Shown: positions 26,295-35,948, counted from the first letter of the stretch. The stretch: DNA of 64,000 bases from Bacillus sp. Bos-x628 (GCF_040500475.1 NZ_CP159358.1:2480001-2544000); one strand, 5' to 3'. Numbers and translations are program-made. The notes: generated by a model from the letters alone, not told the origin.

Positions 26295-26438
26295 ATGGAT
26301 AATAAGGGTTTAAATCAAGAAGAGTTTTTAAAGATTTTGATGTACGCTCATGATATTGGTGAAAATTCAAATGATGTCACAACAAAAGAAATGCTTGAAA
26401 ATTTGATTACTCATATCCGAAATGGCCTTGTTTCATAA
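26295..26438 (+). CDS. Small conserved-looking protein, 47 residues (YwzD-like position)
   Basis: An AAAGGAT site precedes an ATG that opens a 47-codon frame beginning MDNKGLNQEEFLKILMYAHD and ending IRNGLVS. It is acidic and amphipathic-helical, without membrane segment. A strong terminator starts six bases after the stop, so this is a complete small transcription unit. Its place between ywqB and ywqF suggests the B. subtilis small gene ywzD, but I cannot verify that by alignment. Function unknown. Confidence 0.75.
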   Translation: MDNKGLNQEEFLKILMYAHDIGENSNDVTTKEMLENLITHIRNGLVS

Positions 26439-26443
26439 AGTTG

Positions 26444-26472
26444 CCTCCTGCTGTGTACAGCAGGGGGTTTTT
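26444..26472 (+). terminator. Intrinsic terminator after the small 47-residue gene
   Basis: A 10-bp stem (CCTCCTGCTG / CAGCAGGGGG, one G-T pair) with a TGTA tetraloop is followed by five T residues. Confidence 0.92.
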
Positions 26473-26554
26473 GTATGCTTTTAATGAATGTAAAGACCGT
26501 TCCTGGCATACGCTGACATTACAAGAATAAGGAGTATTGGGAGCTGATGGTGTC

Positions 26555-27874
26555 ATGAACATTGCTATAGCCGGCTGTGGATATGTTGGACTTGTCACGG
26601 GGGTGTGTTTAGCGGAGGCAGGTCATGAGGTGACGTGTATTGATATTGATAGGCGCAAGATTCAGCAGCTCAAGCGTGGAAATTCACCGGTGTATGAACC
26701 AGGTTTAAACCAGCTACTCAGACGGAATATGGAGCAAGGAACGATTCGTTTTCAGGTAAATGGAGAGGAAGCCTACCGACAGGCTGATGTGTTAATGATT
26801 GCAGTTGGCACACCGCAGCAGGCGGATGGTCAAGCCGATTTGCAATTTGTGTTTCAGGTAGCAAAGGAAATGGGGAATGAAGCGAAACCGGGAGCTATTC
26901 TCGTTGTGAAAAGTACGGTGCCTGTTGGTACTTGTGATCAGATTGATCGTTATGTTCATCAAGAACTGGGGCGGAATGAGCGGTTATATGTGGCGTCTAA
27001 TCCAGAATTTTTAAGAGAAGGTTCAGCCATTTCAGATACATTGAGAGCAGACCGTCTTGTAATTGGGGCAGAAACAAAGGAGGTAGTCGACCGATTAGAG
27101 GAAATGTATGCTAATTTTCATCTTCCATTTGTGAAAACAGACCGAAAAAGTGCAGAAATGATCAAATATGCATCAAATGCTTTTCTTGCGACGAAAATCA
27201 GCTTTATTAATGAAATTGCATCGATTTGTCGAAAAACGGGTGCTGATGTCGAGTTGGTGGCAAAGGGGATGGGGCTCGATCAGCGCATTGGTTCTTCATT
27301 TCTCAGAGCAGGAATTGGATATGGAGGTTCATGTTTTCCGAAGGATACAAATGCGCTCGTCCAAATTGCAGGGAATGTCTCTCATGATTTCGAGCTATTA
27401 AAAGCCGTGATTAAGGTAAACAATGAGCAGCGAACTTGTTTCATCCGCAACATACAAGAGCGGCTTGGATCGCAACTAGAAGGGAAACGAATCGCACTTC
27501 TTGGGCTGTCCTTTAAGCCCAATACAGATGATTTGAGAGAAGCGCCGTCTATTCCGATTGCTTATGAATTGCACCAATTAGGTGCGGAGCTTGTTGCCTA
27601 TGACCCTGTGGCTATGCATCAGGCAGCGCGCGAACTGCCTGATGGTGTCATCTTTGCCCAAACTCTAGAAGCAGCGATTAAGGACGCCGATGCGGTTTGT
27701 ATTTTAACGGAATGGGCAGAAATTCAGTCATATTCATTAAAGAAATACAGGGAATTGATGAAGCAGCCGATCATTTTTGACGGACGAAACTGTCATACGC
27801 TTGAAGAGGCAGAAAAGGCAGGTATCGAATATCATTCAATTGGAAGACGACCTATTTTACCTGTTTATATGTAA
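26555..27874 (+). CDS. ywqF: UDP-glucose 6-dehydrogenase (YwqF/TuaD type)
   Basis: It oxidises UDP-glucose to UDP-glucuronate with two NAD+. The 439-residue protein has the Rossmann motif GCGYVGLVTG at its N-terminus, the central dimerisation block YASNAFLATKISFINEIA, and the catalytic Cys in GIGYGGSCFPKDTNAL (near residue 258). The ATG at 26555 fits the family's MNIAIAGCGYVG start; the in-frame TTG at 26537 nearly abuts an AAGGAG. In B. subtilis ywqF follows the tyrosine-kinase genes ywqCDE, which are absent here. It may supply UDP-glucuronate for teichuronic acid or exopolysaccharide. Confidence 0.93.
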   Translation: MNIAIAGCGYVGLVTGVCLAEAGHEVTCIDIDRRKIQQLKRGNSPVYEPGLNQLLRRNMEQGTIRFQVNGEEAYRQADVLMIAVGTPQQADGQADLQFVFQVAKEMGNEAKPGAILVVKSTVPVGTCDQIDRYVHQELGRNERLYVASNPEFLREGSAISDTLRADRLVIGAETKEVVDRLEEMYANFHLPFVKTDRKSAEMIKYASNAFLATKISFINEIASICRKTGADVELVAKGMGLDQRIGSSFLRAGIGYGGSCFPKDTNALVQIAGNVSHDFELLKAVIKVNNEQRTCFIRNIQERLGSQLEGKRIALLGLSFKPNTDDLREAPSIPIAYELHQLGAELVAYDPVAMHQAARELPDGVIFAQTLEAAIKDADAVCILTEWAEIQSYSLKKYRELMKQPIIFDGRNCHTLEEAEKAGIEYHSIGRRPILPVYM

Positions 27875-27879
27875 AAAAT

Positions 27880-28026
27880 CGTTGTCAGATCTCGAGTATC
27901 GGTGCACACGAATGTCTGATTCACTCCGCATAAATTGCTTGGGTCTTCCTAGTCTTCAAGGGTTTTCGATTCACGCTAATAAAGAGGACAAAGGGCAAAA
28001 ATAAAAACCATTTTAGCCCTTTGTCA
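27880..28026. repeat. Dispersed intergenic repeat, copy A, ending in a hairpin
   Basis: This stretch shares blocks in the same order with 61603-61726: CGTTGTCAGA, CACxAATGT, a CTTCCTAG/CTTCCCTAGACTTCAAGG segment, AAGAGGACAAAG, and the 3' hairpin with CCATTTTAGCCCTTT. The hairpin here is 27990-28022 (AAAGGGC paired with GCCCTTT, plus AAAAT/ATTTT). It lies between convergent ywqF and ywrA and may serve as a terminator for both. Confidence 0.65.
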
Positions 28027-28039
28027 TATATCGGATTTT

Positions 28040-28576
28040 TTAATGCGGAAGGATCAATCCTCCATATAAAAAGGCGGCGACAATGAGAAAGGCAGGGTGC
28101 ATTTTGAGCTTTGATATAAAGAAAAATGAGATCGCAGCAATGGCAAGTGATTGGTTCCAGCCGATTGCTTTCACAGCATCTCCGGCAATTTCCCATGTTA
28201 ATAATAGCATCATCATGGCAATAACAGGCTGTACGGATAATGTCATCCCTTTGACGACAGGAGATTGACGAAAGCGGTCAATGAGCTTAAGCAATAAAAT
28301 GAAGCCTGTTGCGGAGGGGAACACGGTGGCAAGCAGCGCCACAATAAACCCTGGCCAGCCCATGACATCATAGCCCACATATGCCGCAATTTTAGTGGCA
28401 ATAGGCCCTGGCAGCGCATTGGCCAAAGCCAGCATATTAGAGAATCCTTCATTTGTCATCCAATGAAAATGACTTACGATCTCTTCGTAATTCAAGGGAA
28501 TTGACGCAGGTCCTCCGCCGTATCCCAGTAGATTTGATAAGAAGAATGCCCAGAATAAAAAGAGAATCAGCATCAT
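28040..28576 (-). CDS. ywrA: Chromate transporter half-subunit (YwrA-like, CHR family)
   Basis: A 178-residue single-domain CHR protein with about six hydrophobic segments. It carries the repeat signature GYGGGPASIPLNYEEIVSHFHW and ANALPGPIATKIAAYVGY. Long ChrA proteins fuse two such domains; here they are two separate genes. In Bacillus the paired short proteins (ChrA/B type, YwrB-YwrA) export chromate together. It overlaps ywrB by four bases (ATGA), so translation is coupled. Confidence 0.92.
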   Translation of the reverse strand: MMLILFLFWAFFLSNLLGYGGGPASIPLNYEEIVSHFHWMTNEGFSNMLALANALPGPIATKIAAYVGYDVMGWPGFIVALLATVFPSATGFILLLKLIDRFRQSPVVKGMTLSVQPVIAMMMLLLTWEIAGDAVKAIGWNQSLAIAAISFFFISKLKMHPAFLIVAAFLYGGLILPH

Positions 28577-29163
28577 GAAGAGACTCCTTTCTCTTCTCTT
28601 CTCTTTTTCCAGCGATTCTTTAGGTTCAAATGAAATGCACCATAGAATAAAAAGATGATGACGATAATCCCTGGGTGAATGGTCAGCACGTGAAGACCGA
28701 TAAACGCAACAAGAAACAGTGCGACCCCGAATACCATGCCAAACCCTTTTAATGTTTTTTGACCAAATTCATATGCCATGATGCCTAAAAGAACGGCAAT
28801 GACTGGTGTCACTGCACCAATCATGTTTTGAATAATAGGTGCAGAACTTAAGAATTTGACAAGTGTAACGAGTGCAACCATAGCTAGACATGTCGGTAAA
28901 ATATGGGCTGCTGTTGCGACGATAGCACCTGAAACACCCTTTAATTTATATCCAAGGTAAGCAGACATCTTGGTTGCGATCGGTCCGGGAAGTGCATTGG
29001 CAATGGCGAGTGTTTCTCCAAATTCGTCATCACTGATCCACTGATATTTCATCACAGCTTCATGGCGGATGAGGGGAATCACAGAAGGTCCTCCGCCAAA
29101 GCCGAGAATACCTGTTCGTACCATGGCGATCATCATTTCTATATATGAATTCAAGTTGTTCAA
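28573..29163 (-). CDS. ywrB: Chromate transporter half-subunit (YwrB-like, CHR family)
   Basis: The 196-residue partner of YwrA has the same domain signature, GFGGGPSVIPLIRHEAVMKYQW and ANALPGPIATKMSAYLGYKL. Both halves are expected to be needed for chromate efflux, by analogy with the two-gene system of B. subtilis. An AAAGGAG site precedes the ATG. It lies seven bases after ywrC, an Lrp-type regulator gene, in one operon. Confidence 0.92.
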   Translation of the reverse strand: MNNLNSYIEMMIAMVRTGILGFGGGPSVIPLIRHEAVMKYQWISDDEFGETLAIANALPGPIATKMSAYLGYKLKGVSGAIVATAAHILPTCLAMVALVTLVKFLSSAPIIQNMIGAVTPVIAVLLGIMAYEFGQKTLKGFGMVFGVALFLVAFIGLHVLTIHPGIIVIIFLFYGAFHLNLKNRWKKRREEKGVSS

Positions 29164-29170
29164 CTCCTTT

Positions 29171-29647
29171 CTATAATTTCATGCCCATTCGGCTTTTATA
29201 TCGTTTAATAAGCATCTGGCAATCTACACTGACAACGCCTTCAAGCGGATACAACTTCTTTGTGAGGAACGTTTCCATTTTCTGTTCATTTTGAAAAATG
29301 CCATGCATATGCAGTTTGCTTGGTCCAGTCATATGATAAAGGCTTGTGACGGCTGTTTCCTGTTCAAGCTGCAGGGCAACAGTTTCTAAACATTTCGGCT
29401 CAACTTCCACATTGAAAAAGACCGACACATGAATCCCAACCTTTGCAGGATTAATCACAGCGGTAAATGTTTCAATGACTCCTGTGTCGATGAGCTGCTG
29501 TATTCTGGCTTGGACAGCAACACGTGATAGCCCTACTTTTTTACCGAGATCTGTATATGAAATGCGCCCGTCTTCATGTAAAATGGATAAAATTTGCTTA
29601 TCTCTTTCATCTAATGTCAAGTTCGGAATGGTATATTCATTTGACAC
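29171..29647 (-). CDS. ywrC: Lrp/AsnC-family regulator (YwrC)
   Basis: The 158-residue protein has an N-terminal HTH ([31 protein letters not shown]) and a C-terminal RAM ligand domain. The GTG start at 29647 was chosen because AAAGGTGGG lies just upstream; an ATG 12 codons earlier lacks a site. It is the first gene of the ywrC-ywrB-ywrA operon, so it is likely to control chromate transporter expression. That role is inferred from position. Confidence 0.9.
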   Translation of the reverse strand: MSNEYTIPNLTLDERDKQILSILHEDGRISYTDLGKKVGLSRVAVQARIQQLIDTGVIETFTAVINPAKVGIHVSVFFNVEVEPKCLETVALQLEQETAVTSLYHMTGPSKLHMHGIFQNEQKMETFLTKKLYPLEGVVSVDCQMLIKRYKSRMGMKL

Positions 29648-29762
29648 AATATTCCCACCTTTCTTCTGTTGGTATTTTATCATATTTCCTTACGATTAGA
29701 AGTAACTATTTTAATATTGAAGACGAAATGAAATTATAAAAGAAGTCTAATAATCTAATCGC

Positions 29763-29797
29763 ATAAAAAAGCACCCCAGTTTGCGCTGGGGTGCTCT
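29763..29797 (-). terminator. Intrinsic terminator of alsS-alsD
   Basis: A 10-bp GC-rich stem (AGCACCCCAG / CTGGGGTGCT) with a 6-base loop ends in TTTTTTT on the minus strand, a few bases after the alsD stop. Confidence 0.95.
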
Positions 29798-29802
29798 TCA
29801 TC

Positions 29803-30573
29803 TTATTGGTTTGGGTTGCTTTCAGCACTGGCAATTTGCTGTGCAAGATCAGCACGATCAATGTTTGCTTGTAAGAAATCCTTTGTGTTTGGCAGATGTA
29901 AATTCATATGCCTCTTTTGTGAAATTCGAATGGTGACTTGATCGACGGAGTAATCAAATACGTGCCCGCCGACACGTCTATCATCATCAATAAAATGTAA
30001 ATGGTATCCACTCACTGCAATTCCATGGGCGTATTGTGGTGTACGAAAGCCTGCGATCGTTCCTAGAATATCCTCGAAATCGAAAATCGGCTGTGATTTG
30101 ACCGCTTCCACCATAGGGACATAAGGTTTTTCCTGTTTTTCAACGGTACGAGTTTGAACCTTTTTGAAAGCCCCATCAATGCGGATCGCATAGAAAACAT
30201 TTTTACTTGGTAAAATGCGATCTATTTCTTCCTCTAATTCTTTGGAAGTCATGGGTGTGTCAATGCGATGAACGATATCTGTTTCAAAGAATGCTAGAGA
30301 GCAGAATGGTGAATAGTCTTGATCTGTTACTGGTGTTGCAGTCCCATCAGAACGAAGTCGATAAAATGCTCCGTCGAAGCCAATCAGCTCTCCGTCTAAT
30401 TGATTAAATGTACCAATGCCGAAATCACCGTGTTCAGGAATATGAGATAGTGAGAAATCACCATCATATACAGCTTCCAACAAAGAGGTCATAGTCGAGA
30501 CTTGATAGACCTCTTGTTTTTTGTCTTGTTGTCTTGCTTCTTTATGCTGATTCATTGGGTGCATAATATCCAT
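29803..30573 (-). CDS. alsD: AlsD, alpha-acetolactate decarboxylase
   Basis: AlsD converts acetolactate to acetoin in overflow metabolism. The 256-residue protein has the zinc-binding motif region SGYHLHFIDDDRRVGGHVFDY with the three metal-ligand histidines, and the conserved FGIGTFNQLDGELIGFDG block. An AAAGGAG site precedes the ATG. It follows alsS by 37 bases in the alsSD operon, activated by AlsR, encoded divergently. Confidence 0.96.
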   Translation of the reverse strand: MDIMHPMNQHKEARQQDKKQEVYQVSTMTSLLEAVYDGDFSLSHIPEHGDFGIGTFNQLDGELIGFDGAFYRLRSDGTATPVTDQDYSPFCSLAFFETDIVHRIDTPMTSKELEEEIDRILPSKNVFYAIRIDGAFKKVQTRTVEKQEKPYVPMVEAVKSQPIFDFEDILGTIAGFRTPQYAHGIAVSGYHLHFIDDDRRVGGHVFDYSVDQVTIRISQKRHMNLHLPNTKDFLQANIDRADLAQQIASAESNPNQ

Positions 30574-30610
30574 ATCTTCTCACTCCTTTGACGTACATAT
30601 TGTGGAAGGC

Positions 30611-32311
30611 TTATCTTACTTTCAATGTTCGTTTTTCACGAAAGACTTCTGGCCATTTTTGACTGGCGAGGTCTGAGTTGTCTTGATAGTCAATCGGAAT
30701 ATCGATGATGACGGGTCCTTCTATTTCTATACCCTTTTGAAGCACAGTTGAAAGCTCTTCAGGTGAGTTGACTCGTAATCCTGTTGCTCCAAAGCTTTCT
30801 GCATACTTCACTAAGTCGATCTGTCCGAATTCGATACAGGACGTACGGTCATATTTCATTTCCTGCTGAAATGCGACCATATTGTATGTGCTGTCATTCC
30901 AAACGAGATGGACAAGGTTTGTTTTCATTCGGACGGCTGTTTCTAATTCCATAGCAGAGAAGAGAAAGCCGCCATCACCTGAGACAGAAATAATGGTTTC
31001 GTCAGGATTTAATATTGAGGCAGCAATTGCCCAAGGTAACGCAACGCCCAGTGTTTGCATACCGTTACTGATCAATAATGTATTCGGCTCATAGGTACGG
31101 AAGTGACGTGACATCCAAATGGCGTGTGATCCGATATCACAGGTCACCTTCGTGTCATCAGGAATCAGACGTCTTAGCGTATGAATGACATCAAGTGGAT
31201 GAGACAGTTGACTTTCTCTTTCTGGTGCTTTTTCTATTTCAGTTAATAGCTGCTGCAATTCAGCCAGTAACTCTTGTTTATCTTCGCATAGTGAGAGTGG
31301 AACGCTGTCATGTGCTAGATGTTCAACCGTGGCTGATATATCACCTATAAGTTCAAGAGCTGGTTCATAGAAATGATCGATATCGGCTGGAATGTCATCC
31401 ACATGAATGACTTGGCGCTGCTGTGGCTTTATATTCCAATGCTTTGGATCATATTCTATTGGATCAAAGCCGATAGTTAATATCACATCTGCTTGTTCGA
31501 TCAAAAGGTCTCCAGGTTGATTACGGAATAAACCGATTCTGCCAACGTATTGATGTTCAAGCTCTCTTGAGAGAACACCAGCTCCTTGGTACGTTTCTAC
31601 AAATGGGATACCAAGTGTTTTCAGTAATTTTCTTGTTGCTTTTGCAGCAGCAGGACGACTAGCTTTCATCCCTACAATGGCAACAGGTAAGTGTGCATTT
31701 TGGATTTTGGCGATTGCCGAACTAATGAGTGCATCCGGTGCAGGACCTAGTTCTGGAGAAGGGTGAGCAGACACAGGTGTTTGTGTGGTATGTTCTGTCA
31801 CGACATCTTGTGGAAAGCTGATAAATGCTGCTCCAGCTTGACCTCTTTGTGCCGCACGAAAAGCATTTGTTAACGCTTCTGGTATATTTTTTACATCTTG
31901 TACTTCAACACTATATTTTGTCACTGGTTTGAATAATGCCGCATTGTCGAGTGATTGGTGTGTTCGTTTTAGCCGATCCGCACGGATAACGTTTCCGGCG
32001 ATTGCCACAACAGGATCACCTTCTGTATTGGCTGTTAAAAGACCTGTCGCTAAATTGGACGCACCCGGACCTGATGTGACGAGACAAACGCCTGGTTTGC
32101 CAGTTAAACGACCGACAGCAGCTGCCATAAAGGCTGCATTTTGTTCATGTCTGCATAATACAAGCTCTGGACCTCGATCTTTCAATGCATCAAATACAGC
32201 ATCAATTTTTGCACCTGGAATGGCAAAAACATGGGTGACACCTTGAGCAATCAGCGTATCGACAATCAACTCTGCTCCTCGTTTTGTTAGGGGTTGTGTT
32301 TGACAATTCAT
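30611..32311 (-). CDS. alsS: AlsS, catabolic acetolactate synthase
   Basis: AlsS condenses two pyruvates to acetolactate using thiamine diphosphate. The 566-residue protein has the N-terminal catalytic Glu region ([22 protein letters not shown]), the ThDP motif [29 protein letters not shown], and the typical three-domain length. It lacks an FAD requirement by family. An AAAGGAG site precedes the ATG. It is divergent from its activator gene alsR, with dyad sites between. Confidence 0.96.
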   Translation of the reverse strand: MNCQTQPLTKRGAELIVDTLIAQGVTHVFAIPGAKIDAVFDALKDRGPELVLCRHEQNAAFMAAAVGRLTGKPGVCLVTSGPGASNLATGLLTANTEGDPVVAIAGNVIRADRLKRTHQSLDNAALFKPVTKYSVEVQDVKNIPEALTNAFRAAQRGQAGAAFISFPQDVVTEHTTQTPVSAHPSPELGPAPDALISSAIAKIQNAHLPVAIVGMKASRPAAAKATRKLLKTLGIPFVETYQGAGVLSRELEHQYVGRIGLFRNQPGDLLIEQADVILTIGFDPIEYDPKHWNIKPQQRQVIHVDDIPADIDHFYEPALELIGDISATVEHLAHDSVPLSLCEDKQELLAELQQLLTEIEKAPERESQLSHPLDVIHTLRRLIPDDTKVTCDIGSHAIWMSRHFRTYEPNTLLISNGMQTLGVALPWAIAASILNPDETIISVSGDGGFLFSAMELETAVRMKTNLVHLVWNDSTYNMVAFQQEMKYDRTSCIEFGQIDLVKYAESFGATGLRVNSPEELSTVLQKGIEIEGPVIIDIPIDYQDNSDLASQKWPEVFREKRTLKVR

Positions 32312-32346
32312 GTATCCCGCACTCCTTTCGGCAAGTAAAATTTTTT

Positions 32347-32388
32347 ATGAAAATATATTTTCATGATATGATTTACTATACATTTCAT
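32347..32388. promoter_or_regulatory. Tandem dyads in the alsS-alsR intergenic region (candidate AlsR sites)
   Basis: ATGAAAATATATTTTCAT (32347-32364) is a perfect 18-bp palindrome. A second dyad, ATGA-N13-TCAT, follows at 32368-32388. LysR regulators bind such AT-rich dyads (T-N11-A type) in divergent promoters. B. subtilis AlsR has two sites at this place. Confidence 0.55.
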
Positions 32389-32461
32389 AAAATAAATTTT
32401 CCAATATATGTTTAACGTGGTTTTAATATGTTTTACGAATAAGTGTTAGAGGAGTGAAAGG

Positions 32462-33349
32462 ATGGAACTGAGACATTTGCAATACTTTGTCACCGTTGCA
32501 GAGGAGCTGCATTTCGGCAGAGCGGCCGCACGGTTGAATATGACACAGCCTCCGCTTAGTCAGCAAATTAAGCAGTTTGAGGAAGAATTGGGATTTCCTT
32601 TGTTTCATCGGTCTAAGCGAGTGGTGGAGTTAACCGCTGCTGGAAAGGTATTTTTAAATGAGATTCGAGGGGTGCTGCATCAGCTCGATAAAGCTGTTGA
32701 TCATGCACGTCATACAGCAAGAGGAGAGCTTGGGAAAATCATTATTGGTTTTGTTGGGACAGCGACCTATGATATTTTACCCCCAGTCGTTCGTGAATTC
32801 AGGGAGATGTATCCCTCTGTCAGCATTGAGCTCAAGCAGCTTTCGGTTCTGCAGCAGCTACGTGAGCTTTTGAATGGTGAGATTGACATTGGGTTCTTAC
32901 ATCCAACCGCTCCCCATGATGAGCTTGTCAGCCGGAAGGTAAAGCAAAGTGAGTGTATTTTTGCGATTCCAAAAAATCACCCACTGGCTGAAAAGGAAGC
33001 AGTGACTATAGAAGACATTCGAAATGAACCAATTATTTCTTTATCGAAGGAGTCATGGCCGTCTCTTTATCAACATTTTGTCTTGCTTTGTGAAAAGTAC
33101 GGATTCTATCCTAATATTGTACAGGAAGCAGAGGAATATCAAATGGTCATTGGGCTTGTTACAGCAGGTATCGGCATTGCTATTATTCCAAAATCGGCTC
33201 GTCGCTTATTCAACCTTGATGTCGTTTATCGGTCTATTGAACATGAGCAGCTACTTGCAGAGTGGACGATTTCATATAGACGTGAAAATCATAATCCTGC
33301 TTTATTCCACCTTGTCCATCACATTCTAAATCGGGTAGAGGAGGAGTAG
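32462..33349 (+). CDS. alsR: AlsR, LysR-family activator of acetoin synthesis
   Basis: The 295-residue LysR regulator starts MELRHLQYFVTVAEELHFGRAAARLNMTQPPLSQQIKQFE, the HTH with canonical recognition helix, followed by a periplasmic-binding-like effector domain. In B. subtilis AlsR activates alsSD in response to acetate, low pH and fermentation. A GAGGAGTG site precedes the ATG. It is divergent from alsS and followed closely by ywrF. Confidence 0.95.
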   Translation: MELRHLQYFVTVAEELHFGRAAARLNMTQPPLSQQIKQFEEELGFPLFHRSKRVVELTAAGKVFLNEIRGVLHQLDKAVDHARHTARGELGKIIIGFVGTATYDILPPVVREFREMYPSVSIELKQLSVLQQLRELLNGEIDIGFLHPTAPHDELVSRKVKQSECIFAIPKNHPLAEKEAVTIEDIRNEPIISLSKESWPSLYQHFVLLCEKYGFYPNIVQEAEEYQMVIGLVTAGIGIAIIPKSARRLFNLDVVYRSIEHEQLLAEWTISYRRENHNPALFHLVHHILNRVEEE

Positions 33350-33406
33350 CCTTCATAAAGGAATGAATGTGTTATGATGACGATAGATCAAGAGGAGGCG
33401 TTTGAG

Positions 33407-34024
33407 ATGATTACTTTGCAAATGGATGAGCTGTCACAAAAAGAGGCTTATCAATTACTATCTGGTTCCATTGTTCCGAGACCGATTGCTTTTATCACTA
33501 GTCTTTCAAAAGAACATGTGGTAAATGCCGCACCATTTAGTTTCTTTAATGTCATCAGTGCCAATCCACCTCTCATAGCCGTTTCTATTGGTCGACGAAA
33601 TGGGCAGATGAAAGATACAGCGCAGCATATCACAGACAGGGAAGAGTTTGTGGTCCATGTCAGTGATGAAGACATCATTCAGGATATTAACGAGACCGCA
33701 GCTACATTACCACAGGGAGAGAGTGAGTTGAATCAAACCCGTCTTCACCAAGTAAAAAGCACTGCTGTGGCAGTTCCAGGTATCAAGGAAGCGCGCATTC
33801 GTTTTGAATGTAAGCTAGAAAAGCACCTGACCTTTCAAAATGATGAAGGTGACATCACGGTTGACCATATCATTGGCCGGGTCGTTTGTGCACATGTAGA
33901 TGAAGCCGTGTACGATGTGGAGAAAGGATATGTTTCAACGAAGTTATTAAAGCCTGTCGCGCGTTTAGCCGGAAATGATTATGCCCATTTAGGCGAGTCT
34001 TTTGTGCTCAAAAGACCAGAATAA
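33407..34024 (+). CDS. ywrF: YwrF-like flavin reductase-like (FMN-binding split barrel) protein
   Basis: The 205-residue protein belongs to the flavin reductase-like family (SGSIVPRPIAFITSLS, NAAPFSFFNVISANPPLIAVSI), with an FMN-binding split-barrel fold. Substrate unknown. The ATG at 33407 was chosen because AGAGGAGG lies 8 bases upstream and gives the length of B. subtilis YwrF; an ATG 11 codons earlier is weaker. It follows alsR by 57 bases. Confidence 0.9.
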   Translation: MITLQMDELSQKEAYQLLSGSIVPRPIAFITSLSKEHVVNAAPFSFFNVISANPPLIAVSIGRRNGQMKDTAQHITDREEFVVHVSDEDIIQDINETAATLPQGESELNQTRLHQVKSTAVAVPGIKEARIRFECKLEKHLTFQNDEGDITVDHIIGRVVCAHVDEAVYDVEKGYVSTKLLKPVARLAGNDYAHLGESFVLKRPE

Positions 34025-34026
34025 GG

Positions 34027-34056
34027 TGAAAACCCCTGAATTGAAATCGGGGGGTT
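34027..34056 (-). terminator. Weak terminator between ywrF and rbsB
   Basis: AACCCC (34031-34036) pairs with GGGGTT (34051-34056) around a 14-base loop. On the minus strand it is followed by a short T-run (TTTTC), a few bases after the rbsB stop. Confidence 0.5.
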
Positions 34057-34062
34057 CCGTGT

Positions 34063-34980
34063 TTACTTCTTTTGTACTAATTTGAGCGGGGCTGCAATGT
34101 TTTTTTGTACTTTCTTCCCGTTTAATACGTCATGTGCAGCATCAACTGCAAGTTTTCCAATGAGCTCTGGCTGCTGTGCAACAGTCGCAGAGAGCTTCCC
34201 TGCTTTGATTGAGTTCAGTGCATCTTCGTTTCCGTCAAAACCAACGACGAGGATGTCCTTTCCTGAGCTTTGGATTGCCTCTAAAGCACCAAGTGCCATC
34301 TCATCATTGTGTGCAAAGACTGCTTGGATGTCAGGATTTCCTTGAAGCAGGTTTTCCATGACGTTCAATCCTTTTGTCCGATCGAAATCAGCAGCTTGTT
34401 TTGCTATTACATCAAGGTCTTTGTCAGCTTTTTGGTGGAAGCCTTTCCCGCGCTCACGTGTAGCCGAAGCTCCAGGCACACCTTCTAATTCAGCAACCTT
34501 AGCCCCTTTTCCAAGCTTGTCAATGATAAAGTCAGCTGCCATCTCGCCACCTTTTACGTTATCTGAAGCAACGAGAGCTTCCACTTTCCCGCTTTCAGCT
34601 GAACGATCCAATGTGATCACAGGAATATTCGACGCATTCGCTGATTCGACAGATGTTGATATCGCAGAAGAATCGGCTGGATTAATGAGCAGTGCGTCGA
34701 CACCTTGCTGAATTAAGTCTTCCACATCACTTGTTTGTTTGGCTGAATCATTTTGCGCATCTGCAATGACCACTTCAATGCCAAGTTTTTTCGCTTCCTT
34801 TGTCACCCCGTTTTTTAGAGAAACAAAGAATGGGTTATTTAAAGTTGAGATCGACAGTCCAATTTTGATATCCTTTTTCTTGCCACCCTTTGATGACTTG
34901 GCCCACTCTGGTGGTTCAAGTGAACAGGCAGAAAGCATGAACAACGAGAGAGTCATGATGAGAATCAAATATTTTTTCAT
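34063..34980 (-). CDS. rbsB: RbsB, ribose-binding lipoprotein
   Basis: The substrate-binding protein of the ribose ABC importer, 305 residues, has a signal peptide with lipobox LSAC. It matches periplasmic-binding-protein-like family 1 (LSISTLNNPFFVSLKNGVTKEA, DLIQQGVDALLINPADSSA, VFAHNDEMALGALEAI). It captures ribose outside the cell and delivers it to RbsC. It is the last gene of rbsRKDACB. Confidence 0.97.
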   Translation of the reverse strand: MKKYLILIMTLSLFMLSACSLEPPEWAKSSKGGKKKDIKIGLSISTLNNPFFVSLKNGVTKEAKKLGIEVVIADAQNDSAKQTSDVEDLIQQGVDALLINPADSSAISTSVESANASNIPVITLDRSAESGKVEALVASDNVKGGEMAADFIIDKLGKGAKVAELEGVPGASATRERGKGFHQKADKDLDVIAKQAADFDRTKGLNVMENLLQGNPDIQAVFAHNDEMALGALEAIQSSGKDILVVGFDGNEDALNSIKAGKLSATVAQQPELIGKLAVDAAHDVLNGKKVQKNIAAPLKLVQKK

Positions 34981-34993
34981 AGCAGCTACCTCC

Positions 34994-35947
34994 TTAAGCA
35001 GATTTCTTTCTGTCTAGCAGGACTGCAATCAGGATCACAATCCCTTTGACGACAGATTGATAGAATGATGATACACCAAGTAAGTTCATTCCATTGTTTA
35101 ATACGCCAATGATGAGTACACCGATAAGAGTGCCGACTATTCGTCCTCTGCCGCCTGATAGGCTTGTACCGCCAAGAACAACGGCTGCAATCGCATCAAG
35201 CTCGTAGGAAGTACCAGCAGTCGGCTGTGCAGAGTTCAAACGAGATGTTAAAATAGCACCTGCCAGAGCAGACATGAAACCTGCCAGTGAATAAATCATG
35301 ATTTTCACACGCGGCACTTTAATACCTGAGATGAGAGCTGCTTTTTCATTACCGCCAATGGCATACGTTCTTCTGCCGAAAGGCGTTTTATGAAGCAGAG
35401 TCCATAATACAATAAAGGTGAGAAGCATGGTGATAGCTGGAACAGGGATACCTAAGAAATAGCCGCGGCCAAATAGCTGAAAAGCATAATTAGAGCCTAG
35501 TCCTGTAATGGGGTTTCCATCTGTGTAAACAAGCGTTAAACCTCTGAAAATGGTCATGGTTGCAAGTGTGGCAATAAATGGAGCCATTTTTCCTTTTGTG
35601 ATGAAAAGACCGTTGATCATTCCAAGGATGGCACCAATGATACATCCAATGATAATGGCTAGAATCGGGTCCATACCGGAAACGATAAAGCCAGCTGTCA
35701 GTGCACTGGACAGCGCAAGAATCGCACCGACAGACAAATCAATCCCCCCAGTTAAAATGACAAAGGTCATGCCAAAGGCAATCAATGCATTAATGGAGAT
35801 TTGTCTGAGTAAGTTTAAGATATTTAATGGCTCTAAAAATGACGGATTTAAGATAGAAACGATGACAACAAGGAAGATGAGCCCTAAGAATGGTCCAAGT
35901 TTTTGCATAATGTTGTCAAACCGTCCATTTGAAGTAAGTGGTTTCAT
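34994..35947 (-). CDS. rbsC: RbsC, ribose ABC transporter permease
   Basis: A 317-residue permease with about 8-10 hydrophobic segments. The AraH/RbsC signature is visible: NALIAFGMTFVILTGGIDLSVGA and ELDAIAAVVLGGTSLSGGRG. It starts next to the rbsA stop (one base between) and precedes rbsB by 13 bases, so it is in the operon. Confidence 0.97.
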   Translation of the reverse strand: MKPLTSNGRFDNIMQKLGPFLGLIFLVVIVSILNPSFLEPLNILNLLRQISINALIAFGMTFVILTGGIDLSVGAILALSSALTAGFIVSGMDPILAIIIGCIIGAILGMINGLFITKGKMAPFIATLATMTIFRGLTLVYTDGNPITGLGSNYAFQLFGRGYFLGIPVPAITMLLTFIVLWTLLHKTPFGRRTYAIGGNEKAALISGIKVPRVKIMIYSLAGFMSALAGAILTSRLNSAQPTAGTSYELDAIAAVVLGGTSLSGGRGRIVGTLIGVLIIGVLNNGMNLLGVSSFYQSVVKGIVILIAVLLDRKKSA

Positions 35948-35948
35948 G

